From Baylisascaris procyonis (taxonomy: Eukaryota; Nematoda; Chromadorea; Rhabditida; Ascarididae): a stretch of 64,000 bases of DNA. Below are positions 13,083-25,999 of the stretch, in pieces (the stretch's first letter is position 1; each line of letters opens with the position of its first letter). The DNA lies in assembly GCA_037389465.1 (NCBI GenBank), contig JAZARR010000008.1:806001-870000 (forward strand), given 5' to 3'. The notes under the pieces are model-generated. The model was given only the letters and a program-made list of their open reading frames with translations, did no database searches and had not been told where the DNA came from. The translations under genes were made by a program, and so were the position numbers.

Positions 13083-14860
13083 CTGCAATAACTGCCTTGT
13101 TTGTGGAGAAATTCAGCGGATCTTAATTGAGAACCCTATTTTCATGCTGTGTTAAAATTTCATTACTTTCGTCCTTCTTTTCTCCCTTTTTTGCTTGTTT
13201 TTTCCCCGCAAAAAGAAACCCCCCTTCCATAGAGTATTCAATCGAGAAGTGACTGATAGAGAATGTTCTCAATAAGTTTTGGTTTGACGAGAACATTTGA
13301 ATAATTTCGGCAAGCATTATGAACTAAAATTGCATGTTAGTACATCGCTAAAATCAAATTTCTTTCGCTGAACGCGAACAAAAAAAAAAAAAAATGATGC
13401 ATTGGGATTTCGTTTGTGCAGCTTTAAATTTTGCTTTTCCTTCATAAAGCTAAAGAAGCGAAAGCTTTCGTCACCACTTCTCATTTTCATCGGTGTTGGC
13501 TGCATTTGGAAAAGGTCACTAAGAGGAAATAAAGGGCGCATAATGTACTTGGCCAATAAAGGCTAAATTTACAATGCCAGGCGGCTGAAAATCTTTAAGG
13601 AATCAGTGAAAACCACAGGTTTCATTTGACTTGATTTTTTATAAAACTCTGCACGACTTTTCCGACACCCCGCTGTTAGAAATATTTCAGTTTGCCCTCT
13701 TCAAATTCGACGCGAGCAGCAGTTTCAACTCGCCAAAACATATTGCAGCACAAACCGTGTTTTGCAATTTTCCATCTCATACTTTAGGGGTTTCGAATCT
13801 GCTTCCCGCCGATATCGTTAATACCCCCACCCCTTCAGCTCTTGAACTGCGATGGGCCGTTTCGATCGACACGTTATTGTTATTACTTACTGAATGCCTA
13901 TTCGCTTGGATTTTAGTCTCGCGAACATTGTACTCTTATTTATTATCTATGCTCGCATACTTTTGGGACGTTGCAATAAATAAATAATAAACGAATAAAC
14001 AAGTAAAATGACACATCTTATTGCCTTCATTAATAATTTTACTTTTATTCGCAACGATTTTATACACCAATAAAATGCATTCGTAACATTGAGATATCAT
14101 TATAAAACTATGATATGAATATTTTGCATCGAGAAACTCATTAGTTTCAGTGCTTTTTCAGTATTTCCTATTTTATAGTATCATCGTTTTTCAATTATTT
14201 CATTTAACATCGAGAATGCACTCAATACTCAAATTCCCACCAAAAACAAGAAATTAACATCTCAAAGGTATTATGCTTCATGAAGCAGAATGACACATTG
14301 AATCAACTTATATCGAAAGTTTCTCTCCTATTTTATTCAATATTCCATTTTCATTAGAATAGAAGCGTCAAATTCATGAGAAAGAAAAAGTTGCATTCAT
14401 TTTCGACGATGCATATATCTTCATTCACTCTATGCAAAAATTAATTCATATCCAAAAAAAAGTGGTACTTCGCTTTTCGAAATGCAATATGTAAGTCCTT
14501 TGATATAAAACAAATTTTTTTCTGAAAAATCCACAATTAGGATTTATTTCGGTATTATAGGTTTAAGCTTTGCCAACTATATTTGTTCCGACTACTTTTA
14601 TCTTTTTTGTTGCAATCAAGATTTACCGAAACTATCGAATAGGCGAAACTATGCAACAGACTCAAGCTTTCGGTACCTCGAAAGTGTCCCCCTGCATCCA
14701 AAAAAGCTGTTGTTTTCAGGAGTACCCGAAAATATTATCGGAATGGGAGGCCAATGCTCTATACCCCATCCCTCCCCTCCTACTCCCCTCCCCAAGTGTG
14801 TTAGGCTGTATAAATTCATTTCCCCCGAGTGCTAGCGCTAGGGGCTCCGCCTCCTGCACC

Positions 14861-14868
14861 TTTATAAG
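14861..14868 (+). promoter_or_regulatory. TATA box-like promoter element
   Basis: TTTATAAG sits at 14861, just after a GC-rich stretch containing GGGGCTCCGCCTCC (14841-14854, Sp1-like in the reverse sense) and a long C-rich tract (14766-14796). About 30 bases downstream is a pyrimidine-rich start-like sequence, then an ATG at 14921. The arrangement is that of a TATA-driven RNA polymerase II core promoter. It is inferred from sequence only. Confidence 0.4.
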
Positions 14869-14920
14869 AGGGCTGCCGCATTCCTTGATTCTCCAACTTT
14901 CATCCAGCACATTTGAAGAT

Positions 14921-15094
14921 ATGGATTATTTTTCGCAACAGCAAATCTATCCTATGCGACGGTGGTGTGCGAAAAAACTAGCGTATGCAAATCAGCATTC
15001 ACCCAAGCCGCACACACAAAATCCTCATCGACTTCCATCGCAATCCACTGAGCTATTCATTAATGCAACGGAAGCAAACCACCCTTGGCCATAT
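14921..15094 (+). CDS. Possible first coding exon downstream of a TATA promoter
   Basis: 58 codons starting MDYFSQQQIYPMRRWC and ending in a Pro/His/Asn-rich piece (EANHPWPY) before a TAT|GTAAGG donor. The low-complexity N-terminus is what transcription factor genes often show, but no domain is visible. The frame is open upstream as well (from 14570), so the true start is uncertain. No secure downstream exon was found. Confidence 0.35.
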
Positions 15095-16737
15095 GTAAGG
15101 TTCAATCCCTCAGCCATTCGACTATCACCTATTCCTGGTTTTTTTCATTGAAACGGAATTGTTAAATTTTTGAACTGAAGATGTCCCTTTGCCACGGACA
15201 AAAAGCTCAACTTGTTTAGGCATTCGAAAAGGAAGCCAATCTCATATCGGACTAATTTTAAGAGCTACCCGCAAACTTATACGTTCTAAAAAGAAAATAT
15301 TCGCCATATCCCTTCAGTTTAGGCTCAATCCATCGATGCGTGACGAAGGTTTATACAATTTTATGCTAATTGTGGGAAAATCAGCAGAACCCAGAGGTGA
15401 ATAATTTCTCTGCATAAATAATTTCTCTAAACAGCTAAATATATGAGCAAGAAATCACCAACTCACTCTCACGCATACATCACGTTAATTGCAGACGAAT
15501 CTGTATATGAAATTCAAATATGAGCCAAATTATGAAAAAAGCACTGAAAATTAGTGGAAAATCGTTACTTAACAAGGAAGATAAGAAATATTCAAAACAT
15601 AAAAAGCAAATAAAAGAAAAGACATTGGCATGCGATCACAATGATCGAAAAGTATGTGTCAATTGAACATAAAGTGGTAGACTTTTGCGAGGTCGAAATG
15701 CTTTAGGGCAAGTAAAGAACGCAAAGAATCTAAGTGCTGAGACGATGTCGATAGCAAGTTCATTGCATACTTTGAGAACCAAAAAAAATGAAAATAAATA
15801 AAGGAAGCTTCCACACTTCCTCCCCCCTCCCCCCACCTATTTCTCTCCTAAATTGAACTATTATGGGAAACGCTTATGCGCGTTTTATTAAACACAACAT
15901 GCTTTTGTTAGTATATCACTTAAATTTGCAACTATAGAAAATAAATTCTTGTTGCGATATCACTTCAGAAGTGCAACATCACTAGCAATATGATGGATAT
16001 CGTTGGGAAATAAATGTTCATGTCCCTAGGGTGAAAAACATCAGGCCATTCTTATATTATGCACGCTCATAATCCACAAAGAACAGTTATGTGTAAATAT
16101 TGTAGAACAACTTAACGACTATTCGATTCCCAGCGAAATTTATGAACATGTCATTCGATGCACTTGTAATCAGATGACAATGATGAGACATTGCAATTCA
16201 CTCGAAATTATTTATTTTTAAAGTTTTTTGATTTATTTCATAACATTTTTGATTGCTAAACTATTACGCAAAGCGCAAAATTTATGCAAATTAAACTTGA
16301 ATATTGTTTGAATTCCGATTTTTTAAAATTTAATATTAATTACGCTAGAAAAAAACCAACGAATTTTAACGGCAATTAACATATACGTATTGAATTTCAT
16401 CGGTTGCTTGCTATGCCCAAAGAGTACAATTGCAAATAGCATCTTATGAGGTTTAGAAATGAATTTCATCCGTTTTATGGGCATTAAATAGAAAAATATT
16501 GATGAATGTGACACGCGTATTAGCACTGCTAATGACAGCTATTAAACTCGCAACAACGCTATCCACAATTCCCTAAACGCTCTCATACAAATGTCACCTC
16601 TAAAGTGCAGATAGGCAAAACTATAAGCAAAGTGAAAAAATTTGAAATATACCAATAAAATTTTTTTTTGATTAAATAGTCTTGTACTTTCTGCCAGCTG
16701 CTTGAGCTCACTCTTCACGTAGCAACTGTTTCAGTTA

Positions 16738-16869
16738 TTAAATCCTATTCGAGGAATTTGGAGGCAAATTCAGGTCTTCTGAGACAGGATATACAAGGAC
16801 AGGGTGATTTCTTTTGAGTGATCGTGCAAGAGTACTGCTGCCATTGAAGAGCAGTGATTTTATTGACAA
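16738..16869 (-). CDS. Possible terminal coding exon, unidentified
   Basis: After GCAGTTAACAG the minus strand is open for 43 codons to TAA, including LLFNGSSTLARSLKRNHPVL and VYPVSEDLNLPPNSS. It may instead be cut at an internal GTATAT donor. No family recognised. It lies in the same strand and interval as the other orphan exons. Confidence 0.4.
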   Translation of the reverse strand: MSIKSLLFNGSSTLARSLKRNHPVLVYPVSEDLNLPPNSSNRI

Positions 16870-17001
16870 CTGTTAACTGCACAGGTGTAGAATCGTAGCA
16901 TGCCAATCATATTTCAAATTCAGAAAATTTGCTTTACCGACAGATGTTAACTAATTAAACAAGTCACTTGTAAATTTTGATTTTTGAGACGTCAGTTACA
17001 G

Positions 17002-17115
17002 CCTGAAAATATGAAACAAGAGCTCGAAAAAAGCAGAGAGGAAATTCTTATTGGCGAGAAGGAAGTGATGCCAGATGAGCCAATGCGATATGCCTTTTGC
17101 ATCCCGTTCACTTGA
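17002..17115 (+). CDS. Possible plus-strand coding exon, unidentified
   Basis: A TTACAG acceptor precedes 37 codons and TGA, with a charged, coiled-coil-like start (ENMKQELEKSREEILIGE) and the end RYAFCIPFT. The opposite strand is open too, so the strand is not certain. If real it would be the last exon of a plus-strand gene. Confidence 0.3.
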   Translation, partial: PENMKQELEKSREEILIGEKEVMPDEPMRYAFCIPFT

Positions 17116-20100
17116 CTATTCAGTTCACAATTTTTTGACAAAAATTAAAATACACATGTCTCTAAATAGATCGAACTATTCGCATAAACATTTTGCTGAA
17201 AATTGATTGTTTCATTGACTAGATCATTGCAAAACGAAAAACCGATCACTATAAAACACAAGCAAATCGGCACTTCCATATGTCTTCAACTCTCATTGAT
17301 ATTGATGAAGCATCTTCACACCTGTCATATAATATTATCCTACGACGCAAATCAACTTTGGCAGGCAGCGATGTAGACGGACATATACATATATGCACAG
17401 AAAGACCGCTCTTATGCATAAAAAGCCTTTTGTTAGAAAAATACATGCATTCCCAAACCTCATAATCAATTCGATATCTGTACGATCATGTAGCTGAAAG
17501 CAGCTAGGAGAGCGACTCTAATGAATGCTATGAAAACTTCATGCAAGAAATGGTGCTCACTGGTCATGGTCTATGTTTGAATGATTGTTGCTATATTTGA
17601 ATACTTACAGCTATTACATCTTCGGCGTCCAAACCTATACGTTAGTGAAACTTAATGTACTCCGAGGTTATTCTTCTTTTCGAAGGGTTCCATCATTCCC
17701 ATATCTAATTTCTTTTGGCCGCATAGGCAAATTTAGGATTTGCAATACCCTGTTTGATAAAAAAAAAAACTTTACACTCTTACGTGGCCACCCTTATGCA
17801 TCCTCAAAATTGTGGAGATCTAGCAAATTTCAAAATTTCGTTAGTATACTTCGTTAATAGGCAAAGTGTCCTCCTCCTTCACGATAATAATGGTGAAAAT
17901 AATCTAGAACAGTCGTTTTGATGGCCTCTTTTTCATTTTTTTGAATCATCAATTCAGTTCCCATCTTTCAACGGTTTCTCATATTTTAGCTCATTGGATG
18001 TCGTCTGAAGTAGTCCACTTCCATGTAACAATTTTCTCATATGACAGCTGCTACTAGCAAAAAATGTCTGTCGTCACTTACAGCTTATTGTGTTCTCTTT
18101 TAAAAGATGCAATGCATATAAGGTTCTGCAAGGAACGATAAATCTCGTTCTCTAATTTAATTTCAATCATATAGATGAACAGCTAAATTAATTATTTCCT
18201 CTGAGTAAAATCTTACAAAATGCTATCAGAAAGCAATCAATAAATACGATAAAATAAAAAATACAGTCTCATCTTTATTGTTCAAATATATTCGATTTCA
18301 ATAGCTCTAAAGCCTCATTGGCTAGAAAAATTACTCTGTTGGAAAAAATTTCAGTTGTTTTGTCATTGGAAGTTTCGATTCCCCTGGATAGAATAAAAGA
18401 TTTTTTGTCGATTATAACATTTTCCATAAATCAGAAAAAAAAAATTGCTCGGATTTGTTCATTTAAAAAAAATTGCCCCTCTGCTTGAAAATCGGAGAGA
18501 TTGAGGACGGAGCTCGTTGAAGTGGCTGACGAATAAAGATGGATGAGTCAAAGCAAAATCCTCTGAGTTATGAATTAGTTACCTAAAGAGTCCCTCGAAA
18601 GCAACTTCCCAAAACTAAAAGAGAAACTTTTACAGCATGCTTCTAGCACTACTTATCTGCACATAGTACAACGTTGATTTGATAGTTTGGAAGAATAGAT
18701 AAGATGCATCACCTACGTGCATTTGTATGGGCTAATTTCTCACTTCACAAACAATCAAAAATTCGCTTAGCATTGAAATGATGACGTGTTGATTTCAAAG
18801 AACAAAACAGGTAAGATAAAGCCTGATAGACTAATATATACACAATTAAGTCACTTTACGAAGAGTGGTTACATTTTGAATTTGGTCGGTTAAGTGATAT
18901 ATTATAGAGAGCACAACGATGAGGAATTGCAAGTACGACCTGACATAAACGAGATTCAATATAAAACGATAGTATTTAGAGTGGTGAGCGTAAGGCAGAA
19001 ACCACATCTCAGGCACGAACATACTTGCCAATTTGCATAAGAAATTAGTGGCTGTTGAAGAACGTTTGCATCGGCACAAATCTACAGCGCATTCCTCTAA
19101 GTAAACCTTCATCGCTAGACATCCTTGCAATAGAAATATGCTCTAACGAGCAGAACAAGTGCATAATCAAAATGTGCCATCATTTTTATGCTTCTCCGAT
19201 TCATGCTTATCGCATCTGCCCTCACATTTCTTGCTTACTTCCTCCAAATCTATAAATTTAAAAATATTCGTAATTCTGGCCGAAATATTTGGGGTTAGCC
19301 AACTAGCCAGCCAACCAAAATCATAACCAAGCATAAGACGAATGGGATAGTGATTCCTTACACAGATGGGAGCCAAACTTAGCTGAAACTTCGATCGACC
19401 TAGAGTTCATTCAATCAAGCTTAAGCTTATGAGTCAAAGATGCAATTCTTATCCATACATGATATTACATTTAGAGAAATCATTGCTTGATTTGTTCATT
19501 TCCCGCTCTTGAATCGAAATCTTAGCGGCTCCGACGCGGCTCCAACACAATCAGCAACAAAGGTGTTTTCAGAATCTCTACCACAATAGAAAGACGATAA
19601 AACTTTACGCGCTGCATGTAGGCAATAGCTTCTCATTGTGTTGACTACAATGAGGAACAATTTAAATGAGGCTTAAAATAAGCTCCAATACGCTCCAACA
19701 AGGAACACGACTAATATCCGGAAATTGAAATTAAGTCGATATGAAAATAAAAGAAAAATGTGACACAGCTAGTAAAAAAATCTACAAGTTAAAATTGAGT
19801 CTACAAAGCATTATAATATTTTCCTATCATTCTCACTCATAAAACCTGCTGATAACACGAATCATAACAGATCTATTAGCGATCTATTAGCGACTTTATA
19901 TTTCATCAAATTGTATGTTAATGAAAAAATAAACAAATATTGGAAATTGATAGAAATTGAAGCGAATAAAAATTCTTCGTTCATCTAAAGCGATATGAAC
20001 CTACGAAACTTCCCATGAAAAGTTCAATTCACTTTATTATATGCAGCATTCAACCCCTCAACGCAACGTTTGTCTAACGAAATGAAATCTCTTCGCTATT

Positions 20101-22990
20101 AAACGACTATACACGAGCATTTCTTCATTTCATTTGCAATTCATCTCAATTCAAAAATGTATTCGGCTGGCTGTGCTAATCGAAAATCTCAACCTAACAT
20201 GTAATAAATCCTTGATTCCTCTCAAATGTCCATTTTTGAGTGTGATGCTTTCAGGTGATTTAAGGGTTATAAAAACATTTTTACGGATCTGTAGAGTGTT
20301 TGGGAATGATGGATTGCAAAAAAAAAAAAAAAAAAAACGACGCAAAAACAGAAAGACATAAAGATTGGATTTTGAGATAATCGGTAAAACGTCGAGCAGA
20401 ATCTCGACTGCTCTTCTTCACTATCGTATAAAGTGATAGGCGTTGCTTATATCGCCTTTTTTAAGCAGCTGCATGTTTGTTGAAAATTTCAGATTCGCCG
20501 ATACTCGTTTTGATATCCATAACATTCGAGAAAATTGAAAACTCGAAATTTCCAAGAAATCAAAACCTTATAAAGTGTAATTCAAAATGGCTGCTCAAGA
20601 GCTATTTCAACATTTACTGCTAATAGCTAGGCATCAATTCACACAAGCATGTATTCTTTTTTTGCCGGGGGGGGGGGGGTGGGACAGAGAACGGAGACAG
20701 ATAAACGTCGTTACGGTACTTTTATGTAAATCACAGGAAGTTATGACATAACAAATCCATCAACATTTGGCTTATAGCTGTTGGGAATACATTCAATCAT
20801 CTGCTCAGATATTAATTGCATACAAAAGTGAAGAAAATTTGAGAAAAGAAGTAACTTTCAGGTGTTGAAGTGAACACTAATAACGAATCACAACAATCGC
20901 CGCAAATCCAAGACAGGTGTCTTTAGTGGTAACTCGATATGCTATGTATGTAAGGCAATTTAGCTCTTTTTTTTAAAGATCAATAGCTGCTTTCACTCAG
21001 GCCGATAGTGTCCTACATTCCCTAATCACTCTTTTCCTCTCACCTCTTTCTACTTTGACAGTTAAGAGTTGCAAATGGAATGCTCGCATAAATAAGCACT
21101 AATACCCAAATATATCGAGGTACAAGCAATATGACGTCACGCTAGAAAAGTCTACAAAAGCAATTTGGTTGCAATATTTAAATATGAGTCCGAAGAGAAA
21201 CCCAAATAAAGAAATCATTAGTAGTTTATGGATGTAGTGAACGGAAATCGTTCAGTGACCTGAGATATATTGATTTTCAGTGTACCTGAGACCCCACTGA
21301 ACGATCGTCAATCGTAAGAACTCGAATACTAAGATTGAAGTAGCTGGAAAATAAAATAGAGCTTAACATGTAGTCGATTCATTCGTTTATTTGGAAAATG
21401 CTAGTTATCGAAGGAAATTTCACAGGTGTTTTTCTTATAAGCACATCTTAAAAATATTTTCGGCTGATTATCTTGCATCATTTTTTTTTCTGCAACTATT
21501 CACAAGCGATTATTGCAAAATTAAACTATTATCTTAAAACAAAAATTTACTACATTTTTATATTTTACATATTCTTTTATTTTATCATCAATTTATGATT
21601 TTCAACAATTTCAGCGGATAATCAGCGCAGGGCAGAATATTTTCAGAAAAAGGATCGCATTAAGCTAACGTTCACCAATATTCATGAAAGCAACGAGATA
21701 GGTATCAGAGGCTATGAAAAGTGAATGTAACTAAACGAGAAAATAGACATCGTTATGCATAAGACAAATCATGTTATGCCTGAAGCAAATTATGTCACAA
21801 TCTCATAGGATGAGAGAGTTCTTGAGGTATTTGGTCAATAAGCCAGCTAGAGAGGTGAAAAATAGCACGTTAGTTGCGTTTTAACGATCAGCGTTCGCTG
21901 ATTTGACGCACCCATATGAGCACTACAAATGTCGGCATATTTTCTTCTCAGCTATATGAAAATTGCTTGTCGCTAAATTGCCTTCAGAAATGCAGCATCT
22001 TGACAACTAAATGACTCCAAAAATGGAGAAAATTACTAAGTAATATGGCTTCAGAATGGTCTAATCCAAAAGAATGAATCGAGGAGGCTTAGAGACAATT
22101 GAGTTTTAGCTACCCTTCCCACATTTTTTTGGGGCAAAAGTGTTTACATTTATTAATGATAGATTTTTGGTGGAAAAATTCCAGCCGATATTTTTCAACG
22201 ATATTCGAGATTTTATTCATAATCTGCTTAGCTAAGAAGACAGCACTATAATATCTCTGTAATTATTTGGCATAAAACAATTTTTAAAAAAATGTACACT
22301 TCAAGTCCTCTTCGATGAAACTGTAAAAACCACTCAATACAGATTTATTCATTCGAAATTATAGAAGAACTGAGTCTTGTAAAGCTAAAAGATTGTTAAG
22401 CCTAATATCAAGAAAGTTTACAATATCGTCAAGTCAACATACTCCTTCAGATGATGGAGAATATGCTTCAAATGATCGAAAACGCCTCTAACTTATTAAG
22501 AAATCACCTGATGAGATATAAGATAAAAACCTATACAAACCATACCTAACTCAAGAAAAAGTCATCGCGTAATCCGCTGCAGTTCTATGCGAAGATATAA
22601 AGAGCTTTCGTGAGCGCTGTATTAAGCAAACTCGGCAGTTACACAGAAATAGTACAATGCATAAAACATTGGAAAAATTTTTTCAAAAAAAAAATTCCTT
22701 TCTTTGCAGATGAATTCCGCGTTTTCATATGAATAATGCAAGCCTACGCGCTGATCCACAGCAAAAAAAAAAAGAACTTTCAACATCCCAAGTAAGATTG
22801 CACGGATCCGCAGGTTTCTTGAATAGATTGTATACCCTATGGGAACATCTTCCAGATATTTATTTACGATAAAAGCCGCAATTCACAAAACATTATGAGC
22901 TTTTCCTTATGTTCCAAAAAACGAGCACGCCACTGTGTTCAGCATAGATACATCTTTTGAACGTCTGCCGCAGTAACTGTATCAAATCAG
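17116..22990. other. Long stretch without a supported gene
   Basis: AT-rich, with scattered short open frames on both strands and no convincing paired splice sites. A G13 run lies near 20668. It may be intron of the minus-strand gene(s) or intergenic. Confidence 0.4.
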
Positions 22991-23090
22991 TTCCATTCAA
23001 AAGTAATAGCACGCAAAACCGCAACTTTTAAAAAGCTGTTGATCTACCACAGTTTTATGCGAATATGGTACAGCATAATAGCAGTAATAT

Positions 23091-23323
23091 TGAATTACAA
23101 CCCCCCCCCCCTCCCTTCCGCCCTTACAAAAGCAAGTGTTTTCTAACCCTCTATCCCCGTGAGGGTAATCCGCGGAGGCTGCAAATATCCGCCGCTCCCT
23201 TCCCATTCTCCCTCACCCCCTAGGAATCTTCAAAGCGCAACAATTTTCGCGGGAATTCTTGGGCGCGGAAAATCACCTTGGCACCCTTAGGGCGGAAGGG
23301 AGGGGGGGGGGGGTTGTAATTCA
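23091..23323. mobile_element. Foldback / MITE-like element with about 35-bp terminal inverted repeats
   Basis: The left end (23091-23125) and right end (23289-23323) are inverted copies: TGAATTACAA, then a run of 11 C or 12 G, then CTCCCTTCCGCCCT or its complement. About 160 bases lie between, with no coding potential. A clear target-site duplication was not found. Poly-C/poly-G tracts inside terminal repeats are unusual. Confidence 0.6.
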
Positions 23324-23678
23324 TTACACCACACATCGCACAAATCCACCTGCGCTTGCCAATTAAGGAACAGTTGCTAAGCGTTGACATCGGTGGCATC
23401 ACAACGAAAATACTACGCGCCTATAGATGTGCCATTTAAGACTCAAGCAATCTGAATGCTTTTTCAATGTTTCTTCAAGATCCAACCAACCATCGACTGA
23501 GTTATTTGATATTAAAAGGAGAGGAGAAACAATTACTTTGAATTTATTGCAGCAGTACTTTTAAATACCGATCTTATTTAAATAACACTTCCAGCCAACA
23601 TACAAGCATATATAAGTGAATATCGCTCTAACACATTCAAAGAGATTGGAAGAACGTCAAGCATATTTCAAAATTTAC

Positions 23679-23779
23679 CTTGAGGCGTTGTAGTCGTATC
23701 GCCAATGTGCTAACTCGTTTCGTAAGAGCTGAGTTTTCATCGACTGCTTCATTTCGTCCCATCTAAGCAATCGACGATA
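23679..23779 (-). CDS. Coding exon, helical and Arg/Leu-rich, unidentified
   Basis: TTATTTGCAG acceptor and CAAG|GTAAAT donor bound 101 bases, phase 0 to 2. It reads YRRLLRWDEMKQSMKTQLLR then NELAHWRYDYNAS. The charged heptad-like pattern suggests a helix or coiled coil. Its start phase fits the exon at 25398-25348. Confidence 0.6.
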
Positions 23780-24417
23780 CTGCAAATAAGCAAACATCAC
23801 GTCAAAAGAACAAGAGAAAAAATGTTGGCAAAGATTCCCTTATACCTTTCATTCTCCTTATCTGGCCTAGTGGTCCTATATGTTGATACTACCTAATGCG
23901 ATATTTGTGCATAACTGTGGAATTTCGAGTATCAATCAATTAAAGAATATATTCCTATAGGCTCCAAAACTTATGTACATTTTACACAAAGTTTCATAGA
24001 AGCATAAAGAATCGAACATATAAACTCAACATTTATAAAGGCACCCTAGTAGCGCAATGTATTCAAAGAGTCAATCGGCTAGAGTGACATCAGCATGTCT
24101 TTCTAAATAAAATATGAGCACCAACGGCGGAAGCAATAACTCCAAAAGCATTTTATGGGGTTAAGTAAAAACGTTAGATGGCCTGATCGTCGCATGTGTT
24201 TCACCAATTTCACCTTCGTTTAAACTAGTTTCCAAAGAAAAAAAAGAAATTGTTCACTAAGTGCGGATGAGAAGCGACAAATCGGTAAGTGCACGAATAT
24301 GGCGATCCTTTTCACAAGGGGCACACATCTATACGCCTGAATTGCTTTACTTTTGACAACTAGTGACATTCGCCAATATTGCATTCGTTTCCCCCATCTT
24401 CTCTGTATTTGTATAGA

Positions 24418-24511
24418 TACCCTATAGAAGTATGCTTTTTCCGTCAAATGTCCAGCTGGTCACCTACCCTATAGAAGTATGCTTTTTCCGTCAAATGTCC
24501 AGCTGGTCCCC
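24418..24511. repeat. 47-bp tandem duplication
   Basis: Two adjacent 47-base copies (24418-24464 and 24465-24511) starting TACCCTATAGAAGTATGC differ at one position near the end (A versus C). The near identity points to a recent duplication or an assembly artefact. Confidence 0.9.
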
Positions 24512-25347
24512 TGTTGGGCACTCTGACAAAAGTTTCACAGGTCAATTTTGGTTTTTTTTTGAGGGCTTGCAAATCCTTGCAAAACTTAAGTCGACACATC
24601 TAACTAAGCATTTTGATTATGCTCGTTTTACTTCTTCCCTTGGTTCTTTACTTATTTCATTTGTATTCAAGCAGCCAATAAAGTTGTGAATTTATTAACT
24701 GAATTTGCACTCTACTTCCCAAAAGTATTTCACAATTCATCTGTAATTCATCCAAGCCAAGTAATAAAGAATTTTAACTTTTTATTTTCTCCTTCAGATG
24801 ATTCACCTGTGGAGGTTCACTCGCAATGCTTTATATTATGTTCTTATGAAAAAAATAATATTGATAATCAAATTTTAGCCAAAGCTAATCGTTCATCGCT
24901 TCAGAAAAGTTTTATCATTATTTTTGCTATCAACTATACATTCCTTCAACACTTCCTACTGAGATAATATTGAGCACAATGGATGAGTTTCCTTCAAATT
25001 TACATCGTTAATACATCCTAAATGACAGGTGTAATTATTTGTGATATCTTTGAGGTGATAAGATCAAAGACTATTAGTATATCGCTGAATAAATAATGAA
25101 AAGTTAGTGTAGAAGATGTGGATAATGTGCTGAAGAAGTTAAAACGATGTGCGAGGAGTGCAGAAGATGAGGGAGTGGGAGGAAAAAGATGAACGGGAAA
25201 CTGACCATCTTGAGGCGCCTTCTTCCGTTTGACTTAAAAGGAGGTTTCTCCCACAGATTCACATCGGTGTAATAACTTGCATATCGTCGCGTATGCGCAG
25301 AAAAGCAGAAACGAAACATCGCAGCTAACGATGAGAATTGAAATTAC

Positions 25348-25398
25348 ACAACTATGGAGTTTAGCGGAATTAACGCCGATCTCGTTGAATGTGTCCAG
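25348..25398 (-). CDS. Coding exon, unidentified minus-strand gene
   Basis: After GCTTAATTTCAG the minus strand reads LDTFNEIGVNSAKLHSC to a TGT|GTAATT donor (17 codons, phase 0). The frame stays open for about 37 more codons, so the donor is provisional. The next exon is probably 23779-23679. Confidence 0.45.
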
Positions 25399-25999
25399 CT
25401 GAAATTAAGCATGAAAAGAAAAATTAAAAAATGATCCTGCATGCTCCAATTATTGCTTGCTCCGCGATATGCTCCAACCAACGAATTGTCGAAGCCTGAC
25501 TAAATGGCAGCAAAGATAGCTTAACATCAGTCAACCAAATGAGATCGGAAGGAACAGTGAGAAAAATTGTGGGTCTTTTATAGGGATGGCTGGAGAAAGG
25601 CCGTTAGTGGGCATTCGAAACTAAAAAAAAAAAATTGAGCGGTTCATAAGAAGAAATGACCTTTGCCGCAAAACTCCTAAGTTATAGACTTGTAACAATA
25701 AGAATCTGGATTTTGGGACGTTCTGCACAACTCGTGCTTCAAACCGTCAACGGTAAAAGCTAAATATATCTCTACCTTATCAGCGTTTCAAAACCCGTTA
25801 TAACGAAGATGCATGGTTAATTCAGCCTGAACGAGATACTACAACGTACTCTTTCTCCTCTTATCTCAGAAGCGCAATTTCCACAGAACTTTGATTGCTT
25901 CGATAAAGATTTGTCATCAATATTTCTGCCGATGCAAATAAATACGCGAAGAAAGTTTTGTTGTGAAAACCTTTGAATATTAGCAAATCATCAAATTAG

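Noticed and set aside
18846..19130. 94-residue minus-strand frame
   Set aside because: Several competing frames, no good acceptor, and no recognisable domain.
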